Of a stretch of 64,000 bases of DNA, positions 23,721 through 37,100 are shown in pieces; the stretch's first letter is position 1, and every line of letters begins with the position of its first letter. Under the pieces are notes generated by a model. That model was not told the origin of the DNA. It ran no database searches and saw only the letters and a program-made list of their open reading frames with translations. This stretch comes from Datnioides undecimradiatus. Taxonomy: Eukaryota; Chordata; Actinopteri; Lobotiformes; Datnioididae. The stretch spans positions 1,922,001 through 1,986,000 of the forward strand of contig WARS01000065.1 of the NCBI GenBank assembly GCA_008933995.1. The letters run 5' to 3'. A program made the position numbers and the translations under genes.

Positions 23721-26700
23721 TACCTGTCGACACCAGATGGCTTGTCAGGTAGAAGTCAGGTGGCTCATCCGTCGGTCGGTCGCCTCGAGAAATGAGTTCC
23801 CTCCAAACTCAAAATCAGATAGTACCTGCATCATCCGTTTATTGCTTTACTCCTACACCTTTTGCTAATTTCTTCTTTGTTTGGTTAAATAATAGTTAAA
23901 TTTCAGAGCTGTGAACTAACCGTTAAGTTGTGAAAGTCTTGAAGTTTGAAGTTCACCCAACAATCTGTGAACTCGACAGGAACTCAGCAACAGACCAAAC
24001 CAGCATATTCATCTTGAGCAGATCGCTGGAGGTTTTTGGCTCCAGCCCTTCAGCAGTACCATTTGTTTCCCATCTCCATATTATCCCCATTAGCTCCCAT
24101 TCACATTCTTGTCTCTACCTTTCCCCTGCCTGCTCCGCCTGTCTAATGTACTCGCTTCGGGCTCACAGGTTGCTCAGTGTCCATTCCTCATCGCACAAAT
24201 GTGTTTCCACTCCACTGCTTTACCGGAGTGCCGTGGAAAAACCTCTCCGCTCCAGTTTTGGTGGGGTTTTTTGTTTTTTTTTTTCTCACCTGAAATATGT
24301 GACAGTTCCTGAGGTTGTGCATGAGCCGAATGAAACTCATAACCCCTGGACTGTACACACTAAAACACCTCCAAACCTATTGGTTTTTTTTTTTCTTTAC
24401 TGGAGCAGTAATTGAATATTCACCTGGCTGTGCAGGTCAGTGTCAATGGGTCACGCTAAAGCTAGCAGACTCTACTGTGCAGTGTAGCATTATGGGCTGT
24501 TTAATATCTATATATCTATATAATATCTATTTAATATCTATCTTAATACTAACAATATCCTAACATTCAATTATCGACTCAGCCAAGAAATGTCACAGGA
24601 AGCCTTGCGTCGTCATTTATGACTCATTTACCACTTTTGCAAATCATCATGAAAACAGCATTGCAGGATTTGGCTATTTGATGGTTGTTGGCATGTGTAC
24701 GGCACAATATGCTCTGATCCATGGATGAGGTAAAGGTCCATCAGCTAAAGGGTAGTGTGATGTTGGTGAATGTGACGTTCACCATCCCAATGAATACATT
24801 TGCAAAGACATATTGATAAATGATACATTAAAATAAGAGATGAAAAGGAAGAAGTCTTGTCATTTGCTTGCCTTATTCTCACTTAATATTGGGAATTGTG
24901 TTCAGATGTAACTTTGATTTACAGACAGTGTATTATTCCATCAGTGTATTTGTTCCTCTGCTTGCTTTATGTAGCGGCTCTTTCAAATGCATCTATGTGC
25001 ATACAGTGCACCACCAGTGCACACAAAGACTGTGGTCTATCCTACAAAGCTGCATTTTATGAATTTAAATGGATTTATTAATTGGTTATATCTAGACCAA
25101 CAATGTGCTGCATTCCCCTGGCTCTGTATGATAGAGCTGGTAGCAAAATATGTCATGAATTATAAAAAAGTGTCACCCCAGGTTATAAATTTCCACCTAA
25201 AGGGCACGGTCCAACATGTAGCCCAGCGCTGCACAGACAAGGTGGGTCTCGGCAGCACAGGCTCACACGATCCCACTCACCGCACCTCTCTATAGCATTT
25301 TTGAAACAGCTCAGCAGGGGCAGAGGACCTCAGCGGTGGCATTACACTTCAATAAAATTTTCTTTGACCTTTCATTTTTATAATAAAGCAAAATCTCAAG
25401 ACACCTGAGTTCACTCAGTGCCATGTAAGCCTAAAGCCAAAGTGAAGCCAGCTGGATGTCTCTGTGGTGCGCTGTGACAGACCATCTCTGGTGTTAGCCG
25501 GGCGGGGTGGCGGTGATACATAGGACTGTGGAGAAGGGGATTTTCTTCTTTCTTCTCACAAAGCGACGGCAAATCTCCGACCAGTGTCCACTTCAATAGA
25601 AATTGAGGTTTTGCTAGCATGTCGCTGCGCTTTCTATTTTAAATCCAGTGGGCCCGGGTGTTGTGAAGCATAGCCTGAGTTTTAACCTGCGTGAATGTGC
25701 ACTGCGCTCGTTACACATCGAGACCTGCGGCGTCTTGTCTTGTTTTATGTGCAAACGGCAACATTTTGTCTCATTTCCCCTCGAAATGACGGAGTGCAGA
25801 CGAGGGTGACTCAGCGTTAATACAATTCATTGCTCCCTTTGGTGCCGTCGCCATCATTATCCTGCTCAGGTTGGATACTCCGGGCTTCAGAGGTGCAGGG
25901 AGAGCAGCACGCTTGGGCGTGTACAGGAGAGAGCGGAATCATGCGAAGCGCGCCTGTGTTCACACTTTGGCAAATAGCCCATGTTTACAGGAGCGTGTTT
26001 AATGGTTTGCGCATGTGAGCGTTGTGTGGGCCGAGGCGTTTGGATCTGACTGGAAAGAGCAGGACTGCCTGCATGTGTTTGATAAAAGACATTGAGAGGG
26101 GTCGGAAAGACTGCATGTCATTAATGCGGGTCATGTAGACACCTTGCCAAGACACTGAGTCTCTGAAAGCCACTCATAAATCTAGCATACTACAGAGAGA
26201 GGGAGAGTAGCGAGGGTCAGCAGAGACCAGAAGGGACGAGAGGCCAATGAAAGAAAGTGAGAGAGCGAGAGAAAATGGCAGAAAGATGCTGAGAGACAGA
26301 GAGGACAGCCTTCCTCTTCTCCCTTTCTCTCCCCAGTGTGGCCATCTGTACAGAGTGCGATTAATCATCCCGTATCCCCAGACATGGCAAGCCGATGCTG
26401 TGACACTCAAAGCCTGTGTGTGCATGTGTGAAGATAGCGCTTGTGTATGTGAGTGCGTGTGTGCGTTTGTGTGGCTTTGTTTGGGTGTGTGGGTTTTTTG
26501 TTTTTTTTTCCCGATTCTCCAGCCAAGTATTTGCCTGTGTGTGCATGTCTACGCTATTTCTACAACCCTGTGTTAGCCCGTGTATGCGTGTCTGCTTACC
26601 CACGTATGTGCGTTTGTGTCTGAGCAAGAGAGACACAGGCAACATGTGTGCACGCGTGTTGGCATTTCTGACACATTCTATTTGTTTACCGTTGTGCCGC

Positions 26701-28649
26701 CGGCGGTTACGGCCAGTCCCCGTGGCAACCAGGCATCGTTGATGGCGTTAATTAGCGACACGTCCCAAACGGTCTGCTTGACTGTGGAGTAGGGAGGGGG
26801 AGAGACAAATGGGTTTGGGTGTAGTCGTTAGTCGTTAGTTTGGGAAGAAGAGAGGGATGGAGGTATGAAGAGACAACCTTGCTGTGTTAAAGCAGCAACA
26901 ACACAAGATGCTGTTTCCTGCTCTCTGCCGTCAAAGTCCCGTGCTTCGTATCCCTAACTATCAAACTGACCTTTTCCGAGTGACTTCTCTGCAGTACAAC
27001 ATTGTCTCCCTTCCTGGATTGCAAAAACACTTCCCCAGTGCAGCGATTACTCTTCCTCCGGCAGAGCAAATTAGTAGTTTATAAATGAATTAGGCGGGAG
27101 ACAGACGGGGTTTGGGAGAGAAAGTAAAGAAGTACGGATGGACGAACGGAGTTTGAGGATTAGCGGAATAGTTTGCTTTGGTTTTGGATGATGGGGATTG
27201 AAGGCAGGCGGAGGAAGGGAATGAGCGATGGTTGGCTTTGACGAATGGAGGGCAGAAGAGAAGACGGGAAAAGATATGAGAGGGCTATATGAGAAACAGC
27301 TTGTTAACCTGCTATCCCCTTCTCCATCTCCTGGTAGCAGAGGGAGTGCAGGTGCAGAGGGGTTGTTTAGTTGAACATGTTGGTCCAGTCTCTGACTCAT
27401 CGATCCTGACTGAGGTTTGTACAGTTTAGAATCCGACCACTGCTCTGAAATATCAGTCCCATAACTGTGCAGCTCTGCATCGATAACTCCGCGGCGCTGT
27501 CCGTGGTGCTGAAGGAGCAGGCCGATCTGCAATTGCGCCCTTCTGTCAGCTTCATCCTGGATCTATACCGTAGGTTTCATACTAAATTGTGTCGGGCGAA
27601 GCCTCGGTCACGTTTTCTGCTGCCTGTTGTCTGAGCCAAAGCGGCCAGCGCTGCAATATCGATGTTTTTTTTTTTTTCCCCCCGCCACAGCAGCTAGTGT
27701 AGCAGTGTAGGTCACGGTACAGTTTCCATTTACATACGGCCGCGCTCCCCTGTCCCATGCTGTGTGAAGAAGCTCCACATCGCTGGCGTGTTTTAGCTTA
27801 GTTGGCATCCAGCAATGATACAAACTGAAACTTGGTTCATTTGCTGGGCTCCACTGATCGTTTTCTCAATCGCAGTTTTCAATTATTATCTGAATTCCCT
27901 GGTCGTATATTTATATTCGGCACCACCTGATTTAAAACTGATAATGACTTGATTTATAAAGTATCATCCAGTATTTAAAATGGCAGAAAAAGCCCAACTC
28001 CACCAACCGACTGAAAAAAACAACAAAATATTACAATGACAAAGAAAGATAAAAGGCAGCGGATCCTCATTTAAATGCTGGAATTACAAATCAGTGTCAC
28101 TCTTTTCATGTTTTGCCTCCATCCCCCTATCAGACTTTACTTTGTTTCTCACTTAGTATCTTCCCTCAAAGAAGCGGAGAAGAGAACGCAGCAGATTGGA
28201 TGGGAAAAGCAGCAAAAGGTCAAGTGAACATCAAGTGCTCAATTTCAGGGTTGGAGGCTAAATTTATTCACCAGTCACTCCCGGTCACTGCAGATACCGC
28301 GACTGAGCTCTTAAAGTGCACTGTTATAAAGACATAATTATTGGGCTCTGTGGACAGCGATGATTGAGAAATAACCTGTTCGTCTTTATTGGACAGTTGG
28401 AGGTCAGTATTGGAGAATTCAGACAGTGATTTCACACAAGAGGACAATAGTTGCATATATGCATATAGGCACCCAAAAACAAAAAGCAGATCAGGCTTAG
28501 TGTCAACGTTTTGTCCCAATCTAAAGTATGTTTACCGCTCTCAAAAAGTTAAAAATGACCAAAGCTGCCTAGAAGTCTGGCTTCTCATTACTGTTGATCA
28601 TCTTCCCTGGTAATTAAAGAAAAAGCGTCAGCCAATGCCAGTGCAACTT

Positions 28650-29900
28650 TTTTCATTAAGTGAGATGGAGAAGCTGGGGATAACTGAGAGGGATGGAGAG
28701 AGAGCCAAATCAAGAGAAAATGAACTGCGATGGGAATTAAAGGGAGGAGGTGAGAAGGGGAAGCGGGATTAGTGACTTGCAGGAAGCAGAGTAAAAATGG
28801 AGATAACAATGCCAAAAAAAAAAACAGGATTTCCAGAGCCAGGGAAAGAATCAAGTGGAGCAGGCAAGAGAGGAACAGAGTCGAACAAAACAGCTGTGTG
28901 GATGTTTGCGACTGCAAAGCACTTGTGAAGCAGCGAGGGAGGAAGTGAGAGGAAGGAGAGGCAGAGGCTGAGGAGGTATTTTAGGGGTGAATAGAGAATA
29001 GAAAGACAGAGCGAAGAGCCTGTGGTAAGTTTGTCCAAATGTCACAAAGACACCGTCGGGAGCCGGGAAAAAGGACAAGAGGATGAAACAAGGGATAGAG
29101 AAGTGGCAGCAAGGACAGGAAGGAAACTCACAAGGGCCGTAAAATGTTTCCTAGCAACAAAATGGATCAGGTCGCCCGAGTTAGACTCCTGGCAGAGGAA
29201 GGAGAAACTTCCATCACCTCAGTTATGAGCTGAGGCTTGGTGGCAGACTGCAATATCAAACGAAAGGGATGGAAAGGGGGGAGGAGGGAGCTACTTGAAA
29301 CTGGTGGGCAAAGATGGAGGGGAAAACGAGGATGGAGTGAGTGGGGGAAAGCAGAAAACGAGGACACCTGAGTGATATTGGAGAGGATGGTAGGAGTGCT
29401 ATGGAGTAATATGGAGTGATAGATGAGACCTGAGAATTAGGACAGGGATCGGAGCCTCCTGGAAAAGCTGCAGTGCTTCATCTCCTCTTTGAGAAGGTTG
29501 ATTATAAGCTTTGTCTAAGATTGTGGACATCTCAAAGTAAACACGAGGACGTGGGTAACCCTCGCTGGATGCGGTAAAAATGTTGTGGTTTGTCCACACG
29601 GTTTAAACAGAGAGCAAGGAACAAAGGAGCGCAGAATGAGGGACGGTAATTGAGATGGCTGGAAAGGGGGGCGACGGGAATGGATGAAGGAGAAATTGCT
29701 TGGCAGGTTAGAAGGATGCCGTTTGGAGCGCAAAGGAGTCGGAATGATGAGAGATCGGGAGCGCTAACAATGTCAGAGCAGACACGTTGCAGAGCTCTGA
29801 CACCGTCTTCACCCGCTGGCAGAAGAGACGAGGAAGGGGGGGGAGAGAGAGGATGGTAATGAGGATGATCTGGAGCTTTTGGGAGGGACTGGAAGCCAAA
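28650..29900 (+). repeat. Purine-rich low-complexity domain
   Basis: About 1.2 kb with a strong excess of A and G on the + strand (GGAGAG, GAAGGA, GGGATGG words), less regular than the 17-18 kb domain and of opposite strand bias, with a less biased gap at 29390-29600. The antisense frames give Ser/Leu/Pro-rich peptides that are not credible proteins. Confidence 0.75.
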
Positions 29901-30039
29901 GTGAATGTTTGTCATAATGTCAGGCTAATGCACGTGTCAACAAGCAGCCATTTTCCCCCTGTTGGCACTGAGGAACGGAGGTTGGGCTGAGGATGGGGAG
30001 AAGGAAACCGTGGGCAGACATTTTAGAGGGATCCGGGGC

Positions 30040-31170
30040 CTGTTTATGCCGGTGCCCCACATAATAGTGCTAATATGTTTTAATCAGTCTGAGCCCCGGG
30101 GTGTCGGAGAATACATTTACTCAGTTTGGGTCCCAATATAAGAGGAATACTAATATGTTTTAAAGATCATGAGCCTCAGGCTGGCGAGACCGGATTGATT
30201 TAGGTGCTAACTTAATACTCATATATTTCAAAGCAGATGCCAGATGTTTAGGCAGATTTAGAGTAACTTAACACCATGCTTTAGCTCAAACACCCCCCTC
30301 TGCATACACAACACAGCCCAGAGATAGTGCAACAGTAATCAACAGTTTACATTACCTGAAACAATAGCAGAGGTTGTCTTTCTAAGGGTGAAAGTTCCTT
30401 TCAATCAGTTTTTCACTGTATGTATTGTGGATAGTATTTAGACCAACCGCGCACCAGGATAAGACTCTTGAACTAGTTTGATACTAGTTTGTTTCCCGCC
30501 CTTGGACAGTTGAGTTACATAACTCGCAAAGTGAATTCGCAAGAGATGCAAAATGAACTTTTTGTCCTTCTGTGCCGTAGAGTAGTCAAAGCAACAGTCT
30601 TATTGGACATGCTATGTGTAGGTCAGGAGATTTTGCCATCAAACTTCAGTTTGATTGAACGTTAGTCCCAAAACCTGATATTAGAGACCCCTACGGAGCC
30701 TGTGTTGCTGTGGCTTGCGCACTTCTTATGCATAAGACCACTCTCTCTCCACTGAGCATCTGGGCATGTCGGACTCTTAAACCTTCAAGGTCAGAAAGTC
30801 TGCCCTGATTTATGATTTTCTGCATCTGACCTGTTCCAGGAGCTGTCACTTAATGAACTGGCTCAATTTGAGTTTCAATCAGTGTACTACTATATTTTTA
30901 ACCGATCTGGAACCAGATATGTACTACTTTAGATACCCCGCATGACCGACAGAAGTGTGTGCTATGAGCCCGGCCCCCTGGTTCAGAGTCAACATTCACT
31001 CAGACTGGGTGCCCATGTAAGAGCTGTAGCATGTTTTTAAAGAGGCTGGCTCCCAGGGTGTCAGAGGCTCGCTGTGTTTGGTTTGGGTCCCCACGTAACA
31101 TGAGTATTATGTTTTAATGAGTCTGGGCTCCAGGGCGAGAGAGACTCTATTTGCTCTGTCGGGCCAGTCA
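30040..31170. repeat. Decayed tandem repeat, ~80-bp unit
   Basis: The core word ATGTTTTAA, followed about 10 bases later by a GAGCCCC/GAGCCTCAGG/GGCTCCAGGG segment and then TTTGGGTCCC, recurs at 30075, 30155, 31031 (as ATGTTTTTAA) and 31109. Spacing is 80 bp in the first pair and 78 bp in the second. Weaker copies appear near 30223 (ATATTTCAA) and 30892 (TATTTTTAA). The two well-preserved pairs flank about 800 bp in which the unit is mostly unrecognisable. Function is unknown. Confidence 0.65.
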
Positions 31171-34100
31171 GCTGATCTAAAAGATGCTTTTAAAATGAAA
31201 GTACAGGCGGGGACTGCAAGCTAAAAACAACAGATTTAAAATTTCAAAGCAACACTCATGGCAACAACAACAACCACTATAGTCACTGGCAGAAAGTGGA
31301 GAGAGACACGGAGGTGGATGGAGAGAGGGATGGATGAATAATGGATAGCATACAGGGAGGTAGGGGTAATGAGGACAACTCTGTTGTAAGGGATTTAAAT
31401 CCAGGCTTGGTTTTAGCGTTTAATACTCCTGGCAGTGACAAGCTCATCGTTTGACGCAAAGACATCGGGGGAGTAATGGAAAGAGGAATAGCTATGATTA
31501 GGACAAAGATTAAATTAAAGTCTTGGAGAAGTTAAGAGGAGGTAACGGTGCCAGGACTCTGCATGTGGCACATCAAAATTCACTGGTTACAAGACAGAAG
31601 CTGAAAGAAGGATGGGAGGAAGCAAAACATAATGAGGACACTTGTGTATGGGGGGAATTGGAGCCAAATTGTTAGAAAGTAAGACACATTTTAAAAATGC
31701 ACACATCAACAAACACCCCCCTCCCGTTTTCTGATCTAGATTGTATCTATTGGTGTCCTGCAGCGCTGCAGTCTAATGTTGGTCGTTAGCGTCCTCGAAT
31801 GCCAAGTTCAGTTTGTAGGAAACTTTGTCCAGAATTGGAAATCAAGGCCGATTTAACGTCAAGGTTTTGATGACGACTCTGTTTGGGTTTTTGTGTCCCC
31901 TCTGCGGGTTCATGTGAAACCTCAACCACTGTTTCAGCCGAACAAAACATAACGATTTGACTCATCTGATCGTTTTGAAAATACTGGCAGGCAGGGCAGA
32001 GCTCAGACCTCTGTCCACCCGGAGTAAAGCTCATTTTTGATGTAAGTCTCCAGTTGGTCTTTGATGTTGAAGTGCTCAGCAGACATACCTGGGCCTGTCT
32101 GAGAGTACCTGGAGGCGGTGAAACAGAGAGAGAGAGACACTACTGTGATTTTCTACTTTTACTGCTGACCATTATTGGCGCAGAACCTCTGTATCTCCAC
32201 CGAGGACACTTTCTCCAACCTGAAGCTTCAGTTGTCCCCTCGAACCTTGCAACCTTTATTACATATTGTGCTACATAATACTCACAAATCAGAAAGTGTT
32301 CCAATATAAAAGCCTGTGTACATTGACTGTTGGAATATATCATTTAACCCAGTTAAGAGTTTAAAAATACGCCCCCTACATTTGTGAAAGTGAGACTACA
32401 GGTAAATAACTAAGCCACTTCAATCCTCCATCATTTTCAGTATGATTAATATAAATGGCTCGTTTCCTGGTGGAGTGGTCTCATTTGTTTTCAATAATTC
32501 TCATTCGTTTGTATTAAAACAATAAAAGTAATATTGCCGAGTCCGCGGAAGGAAAAAAAAAAAAAGGTCTGCAATGAAACGAGTGTCATTAAAGTTACTC
32601 AGAAATGTGGGTGTTGCAGACCGCAGCCGTGTTTTTTCTTTGTGCTCATCATGCACATGGGATTTAAAAAAAAAAAAACCATGACAACATACGTAGAACA
32701 TACATCATATAATATTCATAGCATTGTCAGAGCGGGAGAACGAGACACAACACAGGGATGAAAAGGAGGTTGGGGAGTGGATCAGACTGTACTGTGCTGT
32801 AGCAGATGCACACAGTGGCACTTCTGGACGGATCTGGTTGTGGTTATGATTAGAGAAAGGAATGAAGATGGGGAGATGGTAAAATAAGAAGGCAAAGATA
32901 GCGACGAGGATGTCTGTGATGCATGATACATCACTGCAGTGGTAGATCAAGGCTTCGGCATAATGATCAAAGTGCTTTTGTCCTTGTTAGAAAATAAAGA
33001 GACATGCGCACGCAATCGTGCACAAGGACATGCCTGCACAGACGGGCACATTTCCGTCGCTGCAGATGCACACACACACACACACGCGCGCGCACACACA
33101 CGAACACACTTATCCATCGCATCATCCATATCCAGTTTCCTATTATACCTCACAGGCTAATTCATTAGTTTCACTGATAAAAATGTAGCTCATTAATTTG
33201 GAGCTCTTTGTAGTGTGTGTGGGTATTTGTGAGATCGGGGGAGACAGACAGACAGGGGTCATAAGCAAAATTAGACAGATTGAAAATTAATTTTGGAGCG
33301 TGTGTATGCATGCTTATAATGGTGTGCACATTCGTGTATGGGCGCATGTGTAATTTCATTCAGTTTCAAGTAGATATGCTGCTTTGGCGTCTTGTTAAAG
33401 AGGACAGGGATGGGGTTTGAGATGGGTGGAGGGAGGGTAGAAAAATCCCAATTTTGGAATGAAGCAGAAAGGATGGATGAAAAGGGCTGGTGCTATTAGA
33501 GTAGCAATGTTATTTACAGTATGTGTTGCCAGGAGGAGGAGCTGCACTGTGGAAAAATTGTGTGTAAAAGGAAAAAGGAAATTATGCACACACAGAGCAA
33601 AACGCTACTTCAGAGGATTGAGGCAGAGGGGAAGAGTTCAAGCTGCAAAGGAAGTTGGAGTGATAGAGACACGGGAAGGTCAAGGTAGAGGTGAAATTGA
33701 GTCAAATGGCAAAGAGATGGCTGGAAACCCACCAAAGGGTGGTGATCGGGAGACGTATAGAGAGGGAAGGAGTTAGATGAGAGAGGATTAAAAGGGATAA
33801 AGCCGTACCTGAGGAGACGGGGGGCAATGTAGAGGAAAATGGCAGATAAAGAGAAGTTCAAATGTGGATAAGGGTGAAGGAGAGACTGAAGAACACGGAT
33901 GCTAGATAAAAATGTGCTTTAACAGCGAGCCTTTGTGGGCGCTCCATTATATATCCATCCCATGTCAGATTTAGAGCATTTTAATATTGTATGCAGGGTT
34001 TTGAATCATTAGTTTTTAGTGGGGATTTTTGCATCTGTGATGGATAATGTGTTAAGCTAATGTGTTTTTGAAAGAATTAAAACTTGAATGGAATGGGAAA

Positions 34101-37100
34101 TGTGTTTCGGTGTGTGCTGTTGCAAAACTAAATCGTTCTATATTATAAAATCCATCTTATTTGCTTTTTTTGGTGCAGCTATTTAAGCTTAGATTTAAAT
34201 GGTGTCTACTGTAGCACAACTGAGCTACTTTGTGTTAACATATGCTGATGATTCATTACTTCATGTCAGTGTTTTTTAAATGGACTATGGAATGGCTTTT
34301 ATTTGAAGTAAAGTGATGTGATGACAAGACTAACACTGTCTAATAGATTTGTTTTTGTCTAAGACACTCTCGTTGTGGTTTTGAGCTTATTCCTAAGCTC
34401 ATCACAGCAAAAGAGTGGCCCACTATGCTGGGAAGCGATTACACTGGTTCATTGCTCTCTGGTAAACACAAAGGCTTGAATGCGGCTCGCTGTTGTGATT
34501 TCTTTTTGTCTGCTGTCACCATCTGCCTGCCTGTCTGCCTCACTACCACGTTCCTTTACAGTTTCCACGACATACTGTGGAGCAAAACACAAGTGCAGAT
34601 ATAAAAGTGGTCCTAAAGTTAGATCTAGAAGCTCATGTTTTGGCTGGAAGCCCCAGATCATTCTCGGCTGAGGCAGGATAGGAGTCGTTTCCTGCCTCTG
34701 AACTTTGCACTTTCTGGTTTTCCCAGTTGCTTTATCCCAGCGGGTGCACGGAGTTAATGAAGGGGATGGCAAGCGATTAAACAACCGGTACAAACATTTC
34801 CCTTAAAAACATTCAGATGACTTAGCACAAAACACCGTCCGTGCCTTGCCCCTCTTCTAGAACTACTTTCTTTCCTATCATTTTGACTTTCTTACTGTCC
34901 TCGGAGTTGACCTTTGCATGTCGTACCTCCGTTTTTTTGCCCCCTCTGTATATTTCCGCTCCTTTCTGTAATTTGCATTCCTCCCTCAGCTCACTCCTCA
35001 TGCATTTTCCTACACTCCCATGTTACTCCATTCATTCGAGTCTCTTTTGCTCACCTTGTTTTCATCAACTGTTGCTCCTAGCTCCAGGTATTCGTGTTTG
35101 ACGAGGCTGCAGTGCACGCCGCCTCTGTCTCTTTTGTCAATTCCCCTTACACCTCTTTTTTCCTCCCTCAACTTTGCTCTATTTCTCTGTCATGTATTTT
35201 TTAATGCCTGCGAGACCTGCAAGTCTTTGCCAGTTCAGTTCGGTTTGACAATAAAACAGTTGAACTTTGTATGTGTGAAGGGAGAGGAGGAGAAAAGGTG
35301 AGTGGGAAGGGGGAAAAGTGAAAAGGTGACAGATACAAGTTCAGGCTTCAGGAGGGAATGAAAAGGCCTCATTTGGGAAGTGGGGTATTTGGACAGAGAG
35401 ACTGAGACAGAGGATGGGGAGTGAATTAAAAACATGGTTGTGTAAAAAGTGGAAACAAAGACTGGGACACAAAGGACATTAAAGTCAAAGCTGGATAGTA
35501 AAGCCAGCAGGAGACTGTCATCCAAACTGAAACTGGCAAGTTCTTATAGGCAATATGGCGAGTTAGCAACCGAGGCCCTGCCAAGACCTCTCCCCCCTCC
35601 AAACATTGTACAGCTTCAAATTCAAAGTACCAAGTCAGTACCTGTACTTGGCACCTTTTTAGGTAGCCTCGACTGAGAGGGAGCAGCGATGATCAGGACT
35701 ACTATCAACAAAAACCTGCACTTCTCATACGTTCAGGCCTGAGTCATGCCCGGTACGTAGCACCCGGGCAAAAGGGACCAGAATGACGCACGTAAAACAC
35801 ATTTCTCATGCAATGAAATGACACAGATTGAATTATTTTGTGCCTGTTTATTGCGTTTTCAGTGTGATGGATTGCTTTTTGATCATGATGGATGAATTGG
35901 AAAAGATTTTTGTAATGAAAGTGGCGTCTTATTTTTGAACCTCATCAAACCAGCTGGCGCGCATTTACCACCTCTGTGTTCCTCATCTTACAAAGGTGGA
36001 AATGTCTCTCTTATTTCCTCCCGTGTGGTTTTTTGGGGAACGGCGAACCGTCTCTGTTTCCGTGTCTGTGTGTGGTTTTTCGACACAGCATTTAGTACAA
36101 CCAGAGCTCCTGCTGTCATTTGATTGGATTTAATTTTTGGAGTCGTTCGTATCTCAACTTCATCCACCATGAGTCACAACCTAACGCTGCTGTTGTGGAG
36201 GCAGACTTCAACTCATTGTCAGTCCACACAAAACTTCCTTTTAATGCAGAAGCCCTAACAGCATGCATGTAACAGTGATATTCAGGGAAATGTTAAAGGC
36301 GCTGTTGTTCGTTCCACAGTAATTAAAAACACAGATTTTACCCAAACAGGCTCATATTTTTTTTAATATGAGTGAAATGTGTGGGTTGTCAGGCGAAAAA
36401 TTGCATTTTCCAGGAGGGCGCAAGAACAAATTCTGAACAAATTATCAACTGGGGTCACAGAGGTCAAGTAATCACTATCAATAATCTTTTTTCTTTCTTT
36501 TTTTTTTTGCTTCTTTCCAGGGTGAAAGCATTGTGTCCACCTCACTGTTATTCTTTTCAAATGTGGCACATCGGCTTCAAATACCGCTGCGTAACATTTA
36601 TATAATTATGAAAGTGGAATTCATAATAAGAAAAATGGTTAATGGGTGGAAAATGAGTTGGGATGGAAAACGGAGGCTGGCAGAGACGTGGAGTGAGAAT
36701 AAAGATGGTGCAATGAAGGAAGGGAAGAGAGGCGAGGAGGGAAGGAGCCATGGAGGTGTAGTGACCTACTTAGCGAGAAACGGATGCTGTGTTTCATATA
36801 TACTGTACGGACAGCGGAGGAGGGAAAGATGCATACAGAGTGCATCAACCGGCCCTCCCACCTACCCCCCCGCTGCACTCACTACCATCAAAGAGCCAGG
36901 GCGAGAGAAATGATTGGCATTCGGCCATATTGGATTGTCGGGTTGCCTTGAGAGGACCCTACAGTGTCGTGTTTCCACGTGTACACACAGAAACCACACG
37001 CAGCTCTCACTCAGATTGCATTGCATTGTTTTTTTTCTAATGTCTCCTTCCCATCTGGTCATTAGTGGGGGGTTTTCCCTGCTCTTGATCTGCATTCCCA

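Larger units (their letters stand above)
21901..29990. other. Intron sub-block: mixed sequence then purine-rich stretches
   Basis: Positions 22100-22900 are ordinary mixed sequence, and 23040-23170 is purine-rich. Positions 23190-23720 are simple-repeat-free with homeobox-type TAATTA/CAATTA words and two near-CRE motifs, noted as candidate regulatory DNA. An ATCTAT-rich AT patch lies at 24504-24545. Positions 24550-26180 show nothing recognisable. Purine-rich blocks lie at 26190-26310, 27090-27290, 28650-29390 and 29600-29900. No exon or RNA gene was recognised. Confidence 0.7.

Noticed and set aside
35627..35654. Inverted repeat GTACCAAGT/ACTTGGCAC
   Set aside because: One mismatch in nine and no extension; arms of this quality are expected by chance in 64 kb.
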